A DNA stretch of 64,000 nt, from NCBI RefSeq assembly GCF_036345175.1, contig NZ_CP107780.1:7564001-7628000 (forward strand), given 5' to 3'. Below, one piece after another: positions 51,397 through 60,049 of the stretch. Under the pieces are notes generated by a model. It did not search any database and was not told where the DNA came from. It saw only the letters and a program-made list of their open reading frames with translations. The position numbers and the translations under genes were made by a program. The DNA comes from Streptomyces sp. NBC_00576. GTDB lineage: Bacteria; Actinomycetota; Actinomycetes; Streptomycetales; Streptomycetaceae. Positions within the stretch are counted from its first letter, which is position 1, and each line of letters starts with the position of its first letter.

Positions 51397-53823
51397 TCAG
51401 CTGGTCGTGACCGCCGTGTCGTCGATCACGAAGCTCGTCTGGAGGGACGAGTCCTCGACGCCCGTGAACTTCAGCGCGACCGTCGTGCCCGCGTAGGCAG
51501 ACAGGCTGATCGTCTTCAGGACGTAGCCGCTGGCCGCGTTCAGGTTGGAGTAGGTGGCCAGGGTGGTCGAACCGGCGGTGACCGTCAGCTTGTCGTACTG
51601 CGAGCTGGTGGTGGTCTCAGCCGTGTCGATGTGGACGTAGAACGTGAGCTTCGTGCCCGTGCAGCCGCTCGGGATCGTCACCGACTGGGACAGCGTGTCG
51701 GTGTGGGTGGAGCCGTAGCCGTCCAGCCAGGCCTTGTAGGAGCCGGTTCGGGCCGCCTGGCTGCTGGAGGTGGTGATGACGCCGCTGGACGCGGTCCAGG
51801 TGGTGTTGCCGGACTCGAAGCCCTGGTTGCCCAGCAGTTGCGCCGAGGTGCAGGAGCCGCCGCCGGTCGCGCTGACTGTCCAGGTGAAGGACGCCGTACC
51901 GGTGGCGCCCGTGCTGTCGGTCACCGTGACGGTGCTGCTGTAGGTGCCCGCTGTCGTCGGGGTGCCGGAGATGGCGCCCGTGGAGCTGCTGATCGACAGG
52001 CCGGTCGGCAGACCGGTCGCCGCGTAGGTCAGCGAGCCGGTGTTGGTGCTGCTGGCCGTGATCGCCAGGCTCACCGCCGTACCGACCGTCGACGACTGGC
52101 TGCCCGGGTTCGTGACCGTCACGCCCGTTGACGGAACGCTGATGTGGGAACCGACGTTGATGCCCGCGAAGGCGTTGCCCACGCCCGCGTACTGGCTGGA
52201 GCTGCTGCCGTAGAGGTCGGCGGCGGCGTTCAGCGCGGCGGTGCGCGCCTGGGCGTACGTCGTGCTGGACGTCATGTACGTCGTCAGTGCCCGGTACCAG
52301 ATCTGGAGCGCGGCGGCCCGGCCTATGCCCGTGACGGCGACACCGTCGGAGGTCGGGCTGTTGTAGGAGACGCCGTTGATGGTCTTGCTGCCGCTGCCTT
52401 CCGACAGCATGTAGAACATGTGGTTCGCCGGACCCGAGGAGTAGTGCACGTCCAGGTTGCCGACGCCCGAGTACCAACTGTCCGCCGAGCCACCGTCCTT
52501 GTCGGGCTCGTCCATGTAACGCAACGGCGTACCGTCGCCGTTGATGTTGATCTTCTCGCCGATGAGATAGTCGCCGACGTCGGTGGAGTTGTTCGCGTAG
52601 AACTCCACACCGGTGCCGAAGATGTCGGAGGTCGCCTCGTTCAACCCGCCTGATTCGCCGGAGTAGTTGAGGCCCGCGGTGTTGGACGTGACGCCGTGCG
52701 TCATCTCGTGCCCGGCCACGTCCAGCGAGGTGAGCGCGTGCGTGCTGCTCGTACCGTCGCCGTACGTCATGCAGAAGCAGTCGTCGTCCCAGAACGCGTT
52801 CACGTACGCCGAGCTGTAGTGCACGCGCGAGTAGGCGGCCACCCCGTCGTTCTTGATGCCGCTGCGCCCGAACGTGTTCTTGTAGAAGTCCCACGTCACC
52901 TGGGCGCCGTAGTGCGCGTCGACGCCGGCGGTCTGCGTGTTGGACCCGGCGCCGGTGCCCCACGTGTCGTCGGCGTCCGTCATCAGGGTGCCGGTGCCCG
53001 ACGTGCCGTTGTTGAGGCTGTACGTCTTGTGGGTGCCGCGTGTCGTGTCGTTCAGCTGGTACGTCGAACCGGACAGCGTGGTCCCGATGGTGACCGTGCC
53101 GCTGTACTGGCTGTTGCCGGTACCGGTCTTGATGGCCTGGAACTGGTACAGCTCCGCGCCGGTCAGGGCGTCCGTGATGACGTGCAGCTGGCTCGGCGTG
53201 CCGTCGTCCTGGAGACCGCCGATCACCGTCTCCCAGGCCAGCTTCGGCGTACCGTTGCCGGCCCAGATCACCTTGCGGGCGCTGTCGGTGGCGGCCTTCT
53301 CCGCGTCCAGCGCCTTGGCCGCACCGAGCGCCTTCGTCTCGGCGGCCGACTTGGCGAACGTGGGCGTGGTGGACGCGACCGAGATGGCCCGCCGGGTGTT
53401 GAACGTGCTGCTCACCGTGCCCGACGCCTCGGAGGCGGGAGGGGTGTGCACGACGAGGTCGCCGCCGAGGACCGGCAGACCGGCGTACGTACGCTCGTAG
53501 CGGGTGTGGAGGGTGCCGTCGGCGTCCTTGCTGACGTCCTTGACGACCAGCTTCTCCTTGGCGCCGAGACCCAGGGTGCCGGCGGTCTGCGTGGTCCGCT
53601 GTGTCGCGCTCCTGATCAGCGCCGTGCGCTGGGCCGGAGTGAGCTTCGTCTGGACGGCGCCGGCGCGCAGCGGGCTGGGGGCCGGGGACGCGGGCTTGGC
53701 GGCGGCCGGGACCGTCTGCACGCCGACGGCCAGGAGGGTCGCGCTGGCGAGCAGGGCACCGGCGGCGGTGGCCTTGCGGGAGCGGCCGGATCTGTGGGGG
53801 GTACTGCTGGACTGTCGTCTCAC
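51397..53823 (-). CDS. Secreted M4 metalloprotease with He_PIG and C-terminal jelly-roll domain
   Basis: An 808-aa paralogue of the protease at 45.2 kb. In order: signal peptide (about 1-40), FTP/PepSY propeptide (about 60-235), M4 domain with HEMTH (GHEMTHGVTSN) and GGLNEATSDIFG, an He_PIG domain starting VTVTNPGSQSSTVGTAVSL, then, in place of a P domain, a Cys-flanked beta-sandwich (CTSAQLLGNQGFESGNTTW to the end) of the kind that binds carbohydrate or stabilises the protein. GTG at 53823 follows AGGAGG. The catalytic parts of the two proteins are alike, including the C-F-C motif CFCMTYGDG. Confidence 0.93.
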   Translation of the reverse strand: MRRQSSSTPHRSGRSRKATAAGALLASATLLAVGVQTVPAAAKPASPAPSPLRAGAVQTKLTPAQRTALIRSATQRTTQTAGTLGLGAKEKLVVKDVSKDADGTLHTRYERTYAGLPVLGGDLVVHTPPASEASGTVSSTFNTRRAISVASTTPTFAKSAAETKALGAAKALDAEKAATDSARKVIWAGNGTPKLAWETVIGGLQDDGTPSQLHVITDALTGAELYQFQAIKTGTGNSQYSGTVTIGTTLSGSTYQLNDTTRGTHKTYSLNNGTSGTGTLMTDADDTWGTGAGSNTQTAGVDAHYGAQVTWDFYKNTFGRSGIKNDGVAAYSRVHYSSAYVNAFWDDDCFCMTYGDGTSSTHALTSLDVAGHEMTHGVTSNTAGLNYSGESGGLNEATSDIFGTGVEFYANNSTDVGDYLIGEKININGDGTPLRYMDEPDKDGGSADSWYSGVGNLDVHYSSGPANHMFYMLSEGSGSKTINGVSYNSPTSDGVAVTGIGRAAALQIWYRALTTYMTSSTTYAQARTAALNAAADLYGSSSSQYAGVGNAFAGINVGSHISVPSTGVTVTNPGSQSSTVGTAVSLAITASSTNTGSLTYAATGLPTGLSISSSTGAISGTPTTAGTYSSTVTVTDSTGATGTASFTWTVSATGGGSCTSAQLLGNQGFESGNTTWTASSGVITTSSSQAARTGSYKAWLDGYGSTHTDTLSQSVTIPSGCTGTKLTFYVHIDTAETTTSSQYDKLTVTAGSTTLATYSNLNAASGYVLKTISLSAYAGTTVALKFTGVEDSSLQTSFVIDDTAVTTS

Positions 53824-54042
53824 TCGTGACTCCTCCTGCGACGGCCGCGCCTTCTGCGGCCGGAAACAGACCGGGCGGACGGGGGTGTGCTGCCCGGGAT
53901 GAGCTGAGCGGTGCGGGCGCGCCCCTGAGCACGTGATGTGGTGATGACGTGATGAGGGGCAGGCGATGTGCCTGAGACGTGGGGGGTGGCTGCGGGAAGA
54001 GTGGCAGCTTTGAGCAGTGCATGTCAGCAAAAAATAAGAGGT

Positions 54043-54078
54043 CGAGGGTTATCCCTCTGCGCACTGAGGGAACCCTCG
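54043..54078 (-). terminator. Terminator of the zinc operon
   Basis: A long hairpin pairs CGAGGGTT with AACCCTCG and, inside, CCCTC with GAGGG. Read on the minus strand it is followed by CTTATTTTTT, a true U-tract, which is rare in this GC-rich genome. It lies 88 bp after the zur stop. The rest of the 342-bp gap 53824-54165 holds the M4 protease leader and no gene that I can see. Confidence 0.8.
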
Positions 54079-54165
54079 GTCAGGGGTGCGGGGCCGTATC
54101 AATTTGCGGCTCCGCGGCGTGGGCGCGACAGGCCACGACGAACCGCGGAGAACGACGTACCGAAC

Positions 54166-54585
54166 CTACTTCTGGCCAACCGCAGAGCACTCCGCACAGG
54201 TGCCGAAGATCTCCACCGTATGAGCCACGTTCACAAACCCGTGCTCCGCGGCGATCGCCTCCGCCCACTTCTCCACGGCAGGCCCCTCGACCTCCACCGC
54301 CTTGCCGCACACGCGGCAGACAAGGTGATGGTGATGGTCGCCGGTCGAGCAGCGCCGGTAGACCGACTCCCCGTCGGACGTCCGCAGGACATCCACCTCA
54401 CCGGCGTCCGCCAGGTTCTGCAGCGTGCGGTAGACGGTCGTCAGCCCCACCGAATCGCCCTTGTGTTTGAGCATGTCGTGGAGTTCCTGGGCACTGCGGA
54501 ACTCGTCGACCTCGTCCAGCGCCGCCGCCACAGCGGCACGCTGGCGGGTGGATCGTCCCTTAACGGGCGGGCCGGCCGTCGTCAC
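54166..54585 (-). CDS. zur: Zinc uptake regulator Zur (Fur family)
   Basis: A 139-aa Fur-family repressor that binds DNA when loaded with zinc. The winged helix covers about 10-80 (STRQRAAVAAALDE to GLTTVYRTLQNLADAG). Zinc sites are the His cluster GDHHHHLVCRVCG and the second Cys pair CAEC near the C-terminus, which form the structural and sensing sites. GTG at 54585 follows GAGGAG. It is the last gene of the znuACB-zur operon and should repress it through the two boxes upstream of znuA. Confidence 0.95.
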   Translation of the reverse strand: MTTAGPPVKGRSTRQRAAVAAALDEVDEFRSAQELHDMLKHKGDSVGLTTVYRTLQNLADAGEVDVLRTSDGESVYRRCSTGDHHHHLVCRVCGKAVEVEGPAVEKWAEAIAAEHGFVNVAHTVEIFGTCAECSAVGQK

Positions 54586-54644
54586 CGTTGTTCTCCTCAC
54601 GTCTGCGCTTGCCGGGCCATTGTGCCAGCCCGGACTGTGCGCGG

Positions 54645-55547
54645 TCAGACGCCTGCCTTGTCGGAGGCCTCCCTGCTGGCTGGAATCACACACTCCGCCG
54701 GGTCCCCGGCCGTCTGCGCGGCGGCCGCGGCACGGGCCCGGCGGCGGGCCAGTGGCGTCGCCAGCGCGGTCAGCGCGATGAACGCGCCGATCGTCAGCAG
54801 CACGATCGTCGCACCGGGCGGAACATCCTGGTAGTACGACGTCACCGTGCCGCCGATCGTCACGGACACCCCGATCGCCACCGCGATGGCGAACGTCGCC
54901 GCGAAGCTCCGGCTCAGCTGCTGGGCGGCGGCGACGGGCACCACCATCAGGGCGCTGACCAGCAGCAACCCCACCACCCGCATCGCGACCGTCACCGTGA
55001 TCGCCGCCGTGATCGCGGTGAGGAGGTTGAGGGCCCTGACCGGCAGGCCCGTCACCCGGGCGAACTCCTCGTCCTGGCTGACCGCGAAGAGCTGCCGGCG
55101 CAGACCGATGGTGACCAACACCACGAAGGCCGCGAGCAGGCAGATCGCCGTCACGTCGGATTCGCTGACCGTCGACAGCGACCCGAACAGATACGAGGTC
55201 AGGTTGGCGTTCGAGCCCGTCGGCGCGAGGTTGATGAACATCACGCCGCCGGCCATACCGCCGTAGAAGAGCATCGCGAGGGCGATGTCGCCGCGCGTCT
55301 TTCCGTACCAGCGGATGAGTTCCATCATCACCGCGCCGACGACGGCGACGCCTGTCGCCATCCACACCGGTGAGGTGTTCAGCAGGAAGCCGAGGCCGAC
55401 ACCGGTCATCGCGACATGGCCGATACCGTCGCCCATCAGCGCCTGGCGCCGCTGGACCAGGTAGATGCCGATCGCGGGGGCCGTGATGCCGACGAGCACC
55501 GCGGCCAGCAGGGCCCGCTGCATGAAGGCGTAGTCGAGGAAGTCCAT
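54645..55547 (-). CDS. znuB: Zinc ABC importer, permease
   Basis: A 300-aa ABC-3 permease with about eight helices. The family motif YLVQRRQALMGDGIGHVAMTG is near the N-terminus and GLPVRALNLL in the cytoplasmic loop. It starts at ATG 55547, 17 bp after the znuC stop, because of a small tandem duplication at the junction. Works with ZnuC and ZnuA. Confidence 0.95.
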   Translation of the reverse strand: MDFLDYAFMQRALLAAVLVGITAPAIGIYLVQRRQALMGDGIGHVAMTGVGLGFLLNTSPVWMATGVAVVGAVMMELIRWYGKTRGDIALAMLFYGGMAGGVMFINLAPTGSNANLTSYLFGSLSTVSESDVTAICLLAAFVVLVTIGLRRQLFAVSQDEEFARVTGLPVRALNLLTAITAAITVTVAMRVVGLLLVSALMVVPVAAAQQLSRSFAATFAIAVAIGVSVTIGGTVTSYYQDVPPGATIVLLTIGAFIALTALATPLARRRARAAAAAQTAGDPAECVIPASREASDKAGV

Positions 55548-55578
55548 CAGCTCAGCAGTCCCATCAGCTCAGCAGTCC
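55545..55578. repeat. 17-bp tandem duplication at the znuC-znuB junction
   Basis: CATCAGCTCAGCAGTCC is present twice in direct tandem (55545-55561 and 55562-55578). Each copy holds a TGATG stop-start overlap on the minus strand. The first copy ends znuC; the second starts znuB, with the mini-frame MGLLS between them. Confidence 0.9.
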
Positions 55579-56331
55579 CGTCCGGATCGGTTCGGCGTCG
55601 TGAGCCGCGTGCGGGTGTACGTGGTCGTGGCCGGGCAGGGCGTGCTGTCCGAGCGCCCGCGGGGGCGGCCCGTCATGCATCACGCACCCGTCGCGCAGGA
55701 CGACGGCCCGGTCGATCAGCGGCTCCAGCGGCCCCAGTTCGTGCAGCACGAGCAGCACCGTCGCACCGGCCGCGACCTGCTCCCTGAGCGTCCGCGCCAG
55801 CACCTCCTGGCTCGCCAGGTCGACGCCCGCCATCGGCTCGTCCATGATCAGCAGCTCGGGTTCGGCGGCGAGGGCACGGGCGATCAGCACGCGCTGATGC
55901 TGGCCGCCCGACAGCGCGTTCACCGAGTCCTTCGCGCGGTCCGCCAGGCCCACCAGGCCGATGGCCCGCCGTACGGCCTCGTGGTCGGCCTTGCGCAGCA
56001 TGCCGAAGCGGGCGCGGGAGAGCCGGCCCGACGCGACGATCTCCGTGATCGTCGCCGGCACGCCACCGGCCGCGGTCGTGCGCTGCGGTACGTAGCCCAC
56101 GCACCGCCAGTCCGTGAAGCGGCGGCGGGGGACTCCGAACAGCTCGATCTCGCCCGCGCTGACCGGGACTTGGCCGATGACCGTGCGGATCGCGGTCGAC
56201 TTGCCCGAGCCGTTGGCGCCGAGCAGCGCGACGACCTCACCGCGGCCCACGGTGAGGTCGATGCCCCGCAGGACCGGGCGCGAGCCCAGCTCGGCGCGTA
56301 CGCCGCGCAGGGAGATGACGGGCTCGCTCAC
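55564..56331 (-). CDS. znuC: Zinc ABC importer, ATPase
   Basis: A 255-aa ATPase. Walker A GANGSGKST, signature LSGGQHQRV, Walker B LLIMDEPMAGVD, switch His in LVLHELG. The C-terminus is His-rich (HALPGHDHVHPHAAHD), common in zinc transport proteins. GTG at 56331 follows GGAGGAA, 43 bp after znuA. Confidence 0.95.
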   Translation of the reverse strand: MSEPVISLRGVRAELGSRPVLRGIDLTVGRGEVVALLGANGSGKSTAIRTVIGQVPVSAGEIELFGVPRRRFTDWRCVGYVPQRTTAAGGVPATITEIVASGRLSRARFGMLRKADHEAVRRAIGLVGLADRAKDSVNALSGGQHQRVLIARALAAEPELLIMDEPMAGVDLASQEVLARTLREQVAAGATVLLVLHELGPLEPLIDRAVVLRDGCVMHDGPPPRALGQHALPGHDHVHPHAAHDAEPIRTGLLS

Positions 56332-56374
56332 GGTTCCTCCGTAACGGTCGGGCAGGTCGGGCAGGTCGTGCGGG

Positions 56375-57349
56375 TCATTTGGCTCCCAGGGCCGTCTGCA
56401 GCGCCTTGAGGTTGGCTTCCATGACCGCGATGTAGTCGGTGCCCCGGGACTTCTCGGTGATGCCCTCAAGCGGATCGAGGACGTCCGTCCTGAGGCTCGC
56501 GTCGTCGGCGAGGGTCTTCGCGGTCTTGTCGGAGACCAGTGTCTCGTAGAAGACGGTGGTCACTCCGTCGGCCTTCGCCTCCTGCTGGAGCTCCTTCATC
56601 CGCGCGGCACTGGGCTCGCTCTCCGGGTCCACACCGGCGATGGCCTCCTGGGTCAGGCCGTAGCGCTCGGCGAGGTAACCGAAGGCCGCGTGGTTGGTGA
56701 AGAACACCTTCGTCGCCGTGTTCTTCAGGCCGTCCTCGAACGAGGTGTTGAGCGAGGCCAGCTTCGCGGTCAACGTCTCGGTGTTCTTCTTGTATTCCGC
56801 CGCGTTGGCCGGATCGGCCTTCTGGAAGGCGGCGCTCACACCGTTGGCCATCTCGGCGTACTTCACCGGGTCGAGCCAGACGTGCGGGTCGAGGGCGGAG
56901 GCGTCCTCGTCGGAGTGCGCTTCGCCGGAGGGCTCCTCTTCGCCCTCGTGGCTGTGCGCGGTGCTGCCGTGCTTCTCCAGGGTCGTGAGGGTCGCCGCGT
57001 CGATCTTCGACTTCGCCTCGGACTGCGAAACCGCCTCGTCGACGGCGGGCTGGAGGCCCTTGAGATACAGGACCGCGTCGGCCTTCTGCAGGTCCACGGT
57101 CTGCTTGGCGCTGATCTCCAGGTCGTGCGGCTCCTGGCCGGGCTCGGTCAGCGTGCTGATGGAGACATGCCTGCCGCCTATCTGCTCGGCGAGGTACTGC
57201 ATCGGATAGAACGACGCCACGACGTCGAGCTGCCCGGTGATGTTCCGGTCGGAGGCGTTCGAATCCGAGGAACAGGCGGACAGGGCGCCGAGGCCGAGCG
57301 CGGTGGCCGCCGCGATCGCGGTGCCCGATATGAGTCGTCGTACGTTCAT
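56375..57349 (-). CDS. znuA: Zinc ABC importer, binding lipoprotein
   Basis: A 324-aa cluster A-I binding protein. Signal peptide with lipobox LSACS (Cys about residue 26). Zinc ligands are expected at His in PGQEPHDLEIS, in the stretch DPHVWLDPVKYA, and FTNHAAFGYL; a His/Glu-rich loop (HGSTAHSHEGEEEPSGEAHS) precedes the second, as in other ZnuA proteins. No Shine-Dalgarno sequence precedes ATG 57349, which lies within a Zur-like box, so start choice is uncertain; ATG 57358 and TTG 57364 are in frame. Confidence 0.94.
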   Translation of the reverse strand: MNVRRLISGTAIAAATALGLGALSACSSDSNASDRNITGQLDVVASFYPMQYLAEQIGGRHVSISTLTEPGQEPHDLEISAKQTVDLQKADAVLYLKGLQPAVDEAVSQSEAKSKIDAATLTTLEKHGSTAHSHEGEEEPSGEAHSDEDASALDPHVWLDPVKYAEMANGVSAAFQKADPANAAEYKKNTETLTAKLASLNTSFEDGLKNTATKVFFTNHAAFGYLAERYGLTQEAIAGVDPESEPSAARMKELQQEAKADGVTTVFYETLVSDKTAKTLADDASLRTDVLDPLEGITEKSRGTDYIAVMEANLKALQTALGAK

Positions 57350-57385
57350 GACAGTCATTTTCAATGATTCTGGAAACGATTGTCA
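57349..57385 (-). promoter_or_regulatory. Two Zur-like boxes upstream of znuA
   Basis: Two 15-bp sites fit the 7-1-7 dyad of Streptomyces Zur: TGACAGTCATTTTCA at 57349-57363 and TGGAAACGATTGTCA at 57371-57385. Their centres are 22 bp apart, two helical turns, so two dimers could bind side by side and cover the znuA start. This fits tight zinc-dependent repression. Confidence 0.75.
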
Positions 57386-57579
57386 ACAAGCGGGCTTTTG
57401 GGCACGGACCGGGGCACGGGGGAGGCCCTCGCGAGGCTCGCTACCGGAACCGATTTGATTGGGGGGCGGGCCCCGCCGGTAACCTGAGTCATTCGCTCTG
57501 AAGCGCGCCCGCTTCCGCCCGTCCGGAACGCGTCCGCTTCATCGCCCGTCGTCGTAATCGTCGTAATGAAGAGAGCACC

Positions 57580-58962
57580 GTGGCCGCCGACAAGATCGAC
57601 ACCATCGTCAGCCTGAGCAAGCGCCGTGGCTTCGTATTTCCGTGCAGTGAGATCTACGGCGGCCAGCGCGCCGCCTGGGACTACGGGCCGCTGGGTGTCG
57701 AGCTCAAGGAGAACCTCAAGCGCCAGTGGTGGCGCTACATGGTGACGTCGCGCGAGGACGTCGTCGGCATCGACTCGTCGGTGATCCTGGCGTCCGAGGT
57801 CTGGGTGGCCTCCGGCCACGTCGCGACCTTCTCCGACCCGCTCACCGAGTGCACCTCCTGTCACAAGCGCTACCGCGCCGACCACCTGGAGGAGGCGTAC
57901 GAGGCCAAGCACGGCCGTACGCCCGCCAACGGCCTCGCCGACATCAACTGCCCCAACTGCGGCAACAAGGGCCAGTTCACCGAGCCCAAGCAGTTCTCCG
58001 GTCTGCTGTCGACGCACCTCGGCCCGACCCAGGACTCCGGCTCGGTCGCCTACCTGCGCCCCGAGACCGCCCAGGGCATTTTCACCAACTTCTCCCAGGT
58101 GCAGACCACTTCGCGCCGCAAGCCGCCGTTCGGCATCGCCCAGATGGGCAAGTCGTTCCGCAACGAGATCACGCCCGGCAACTTCATCTTCCGCACCCGC
58201 GAGTTCGAGCAGATGGAGATGGAGTTCTTCGTCAAGCCGGGCGAGGACGAGAAGTGGCAGGAGTACTGGATGGCGGAGCGCTGGAACTGGTACACCGGCC
58301 TCGGTCTCCGCGAGGAGAACATGCGCTGGTACGACCACCCGGCCGAGAAGCTCTCGCACTACTCCAAGCGCACCGCCGACATCGAGTACCGCTTCCAGTT
58401 CGGCGGCAACGAGTGGGGTGAGCTGGAGGGCGTCGCCAACCGCACGGACTACGACCTCACGGCCCACTCCAAGGCCTCCGGCCAGGACCTCTCCTTCTTC
58501 GACCAGGAGGCCGGCGAGCGCTGGACGCCGTACGTCATCGAGCCCGCCGCCGGTGTCGGCCGCGCGATGCTGGCGTTCCTCCTCGACGCGTACATCGAGG
58601 ACGAGGCGCCCAACGCCAAGGGCAAGATGGAGAAGCGCACGGTGCTGCGTCTCGACCCGCGCCTGGCGCCGGTCAAGGTCGCGGTCCTGCCGCTGTCCCG
58701 CAACCCCGAGCTGTCCCCGAAGGCCAAGGGGCTGGCCACGGCCCTGCGCCAGAACTGGAACATCGAGTTCGACGACGCGGGCGCGATCGGCCGCCGCTAC
58801 CGGCGCCAGGACGAGATCGGTACGCCGTTCTGCGTGACGGTCGACTTCGACACGCTGGACGACAACGCGGTCACGGTCCGCGAGCGGGACACGATGAAGC
58901 AGGAGCGCGTGTCGCTGGACCAGATCGAGGGGTACCTGGCGCAGCGTCTCGTCGGCTGCTAG
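57580..58962 (+). CDS. glyS: Glycyl-tRNA synthetase
   Basis: A 460-aa class II enzyme of the single-chain dimeric type. The N-terminus reads SLSKRRGFVFPCSEIYGG; the zinc-binding region is CTSCHKRY and CPNCGNKG (about 87-130); motif 2 is FRNEITPGNFIFRTREFEQME; motif 3 GVGRAMLAFLLDAY. The anticodon-binding domain covers the last 100 residues. GTG at 57580 is the start. No T-box is apparent upstream. It is divergent from znuA, with 230 bp between. Confidence 0.98.
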   Translation: MAADKIDTIVSLSKRRGFVFPCSEIYGGQRAAWDYGPLGVELKENLKRQWWRYMVTSREDVVGIDSSVILASEVWVASGHVATFSDPLTECTSCHKRYRADHLEEAYEAKHGRTPANGLADINCPNCGNKGQFTEPKQFSGLLSTHLGPTQDSGSVAYLRPETAQGIFTNFSQVQTTSRRKPPFGIAQMGKSFRNEITPGNFIFRTREFEQMEMEFFVKPGEDEKWQEYWMAERWNWYTGLGLREENMRWYDHPAEKLSHYSKRTADIEYRFQFGGNEWGELEGVANRTDYDLTAHSKASGQDLSFFDQEAGERWTPYVIEPAAGVGRAMLAFLLDAYIEDEAPNAKGKMEKRTVLRLDPRLAPVKVAVLPLSRNPELSPKAKGLATALRQNWNIEFDDAGAIGRRYRRQDEIGTPFCVTVDFDTLDDNAVTVRERDTMKQERVSLDQIEGYLAQRLVGC

Positions 58963-58980
58963 GTCGCTCGGACTCGCCGT

Positions 58981-59073
58981 CGGTCTGGGGGCTCTGCCCC
59001 CAGGCCCCCGCTTCGGCCTGAACGGTCTCGTCCTCAAACTCCCCCAGAGGGGGGACCCCAGACGGGCTGAAGC
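58981..59073. repeat. Intergenic repeat, copy C
   Basis: Starts with CTGGGGGCTCTGCCCCCAG, a hairpin also found in copy B, and ends with CTCAAACTCCCCCAGAGG and GACGGGCTGAAG, shared with copy B at 41.95-42.0 kb. The long outer arms of copies A and B are absent. Confidence 0.75.
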
Positions 59074-59102
59074 GGACCCCGGAGTCCAGAACTCCGGGGT
59101 CC
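59074..59102. terminator. Terminator after glyS
   Basis: Perfect 12-bp arms GGACCCCGGAGT and ACTCCGGGGTCC with a 5-base loop CCAGA. Confidence 0.7.
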
Positions 59103-59168
59103 ACCGGGTGGTCCTCCAACGCGCCCCCGGATTGGACCTGTTCGCGCGATCGCCGTCGCCCCAGGCTG

Positions 59169-59438
59169 ATGCGCATGAGCATCGCTTTTCTGCTGACCAC
59201 CCTTGTCGTGGTCGCCACACCAGGTACCGGGGTCGTATACCACTCGGTCGTCCGGATGCTCGTCCTGGGCGGGGTCTTCATACTGGCCACGTTCGTGGTC
59301 TTCGCCGCGTACGGCATCCTCGCCGCCTCCGTCCGCAGCCATGTCACGTCACGGCCACGCGTCCTGACCTGGCTGCGGCGGACCTTCGCGGGGTCGTTCC
59401 TGGCGCTGGGCGCGAAGCTGGCGGCGACCCACGGGTGA
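59169..59438 (+). pseudogene. Internally deleted LysE/RhtB family exporter
   Basis: The 89-residue frame keeps both ends of a LysE-type exporter. The N-terminus MSIAFLLTTLVVVATPGTGVVY is the first helix with its Pro-Gly motif. From HSVVRMLVLGGVFILATFVV to FAGSFLALGAKLA it is the end of a normal family member of about 205 aa. The middle 110-120 residues, three helices, are missing, and the reading frame is kept. It cannot form the usual six-helix exporter. It lies directly after repeat copy C. Confidence 0.75.
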
Positions 59439-59461
59439 GACGGGACACGGCCGCCGGGTGC

Positions 59462-59632
59462 TCAGAAGCTGCGGACGATCAACCAGCCCGCGATGCCGAA
59501 CACCAGCAGGTATCCGCCGATGGACAGCCCCTTGCCCAGCCCCTTGTGGCCCGCGCCCTCGATCCAGCTGCCGGTGATCCCGACGAGTGGCGCCACGAAA
59601 ATGATCAGAAGGATGCCGATGAGATGATCCAC
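59462..59632 (-). CDS. Small membrane protein
   Basis: A 56-aa protein with two helices: VDHLIGILLIIFVAPLVGI and GGYLLVFGIAGWLIV. The GTG at 59632 follows GGGGGCGGGG; an ATG nine codons upstream is possible. Function unknown; such proteins are common in Streptomyces. Confidence 0.65.
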   Translation of the reverse strand: MDHLIGILLIIFVAPLVGITGSWIEGAGHKGLGKGLSIGGYLLVFGIAGWLIVRSF

Positions 59633-59740
59633 TGTCCCCGCCCCCTGGCCGCGGATCACCCCCGTGACCCAAGGGCGTGATTGTAGGACAGTGGATCTCC
59701 GCGGAGAAGCCCCCGCACTCCCTCCCGCGCTCCCGGCCGG

Positions 59741-59947
59741 TCAGTCCGCCGTCGGATCCACCGTCGCCTGGTGCTCCTCTGCCAGGTGTTCCTCCGCCTT
59801 CAGCCAGGGCAGGAACTGCACCTTCTTCCGCCAGCCGCAGGTGTCACAGCTCATGACGCGGTGCGCCCCGGTGCGCTGGACATGGACGACGTGCTCCCGT
59901 CCGTGCTGGTCCCAGCGGCTCACCTTGCTCGTGTTGATCTGCAACAT
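59741..59947 (-). CDS. Small zinc-finger-like hypothetical protein
   Basis: A 68-aa protein. A Cys pair CDTC and a His pair HLAEEH about 17 residues later form a C2H2-like arrangement in RVMSCDTCGWRKKVQF and KAEEHLAEEHQA. ATG at 59947 follows GGAGAGG. Function unknown; nucleic-acid or metal binding is possible. Confidence 0.75.
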   Translation of the reverse strand: MLQINTSKVSRWDQHGREHVVHVQRTGAHRVMSCDTCGWRKKVQFLPWLKAEEHLAEEHQATVDPTAD

Positions 59948-60049
59948 GACCTCTCCGCCGTCCAGGGGATGCGTGCAGCTAGGAGTGTGCAGCAAGAGCA
60001 ACATCAACAGGGGGCCGCTGTGTGAAGAGTTGAGACAGGCCCCGGGCGC

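Noticed and set aside
57386..57579. T-box riboswitch upstream of glyS
   Set aside because: No T-box core sequence or specifier stem was seen.
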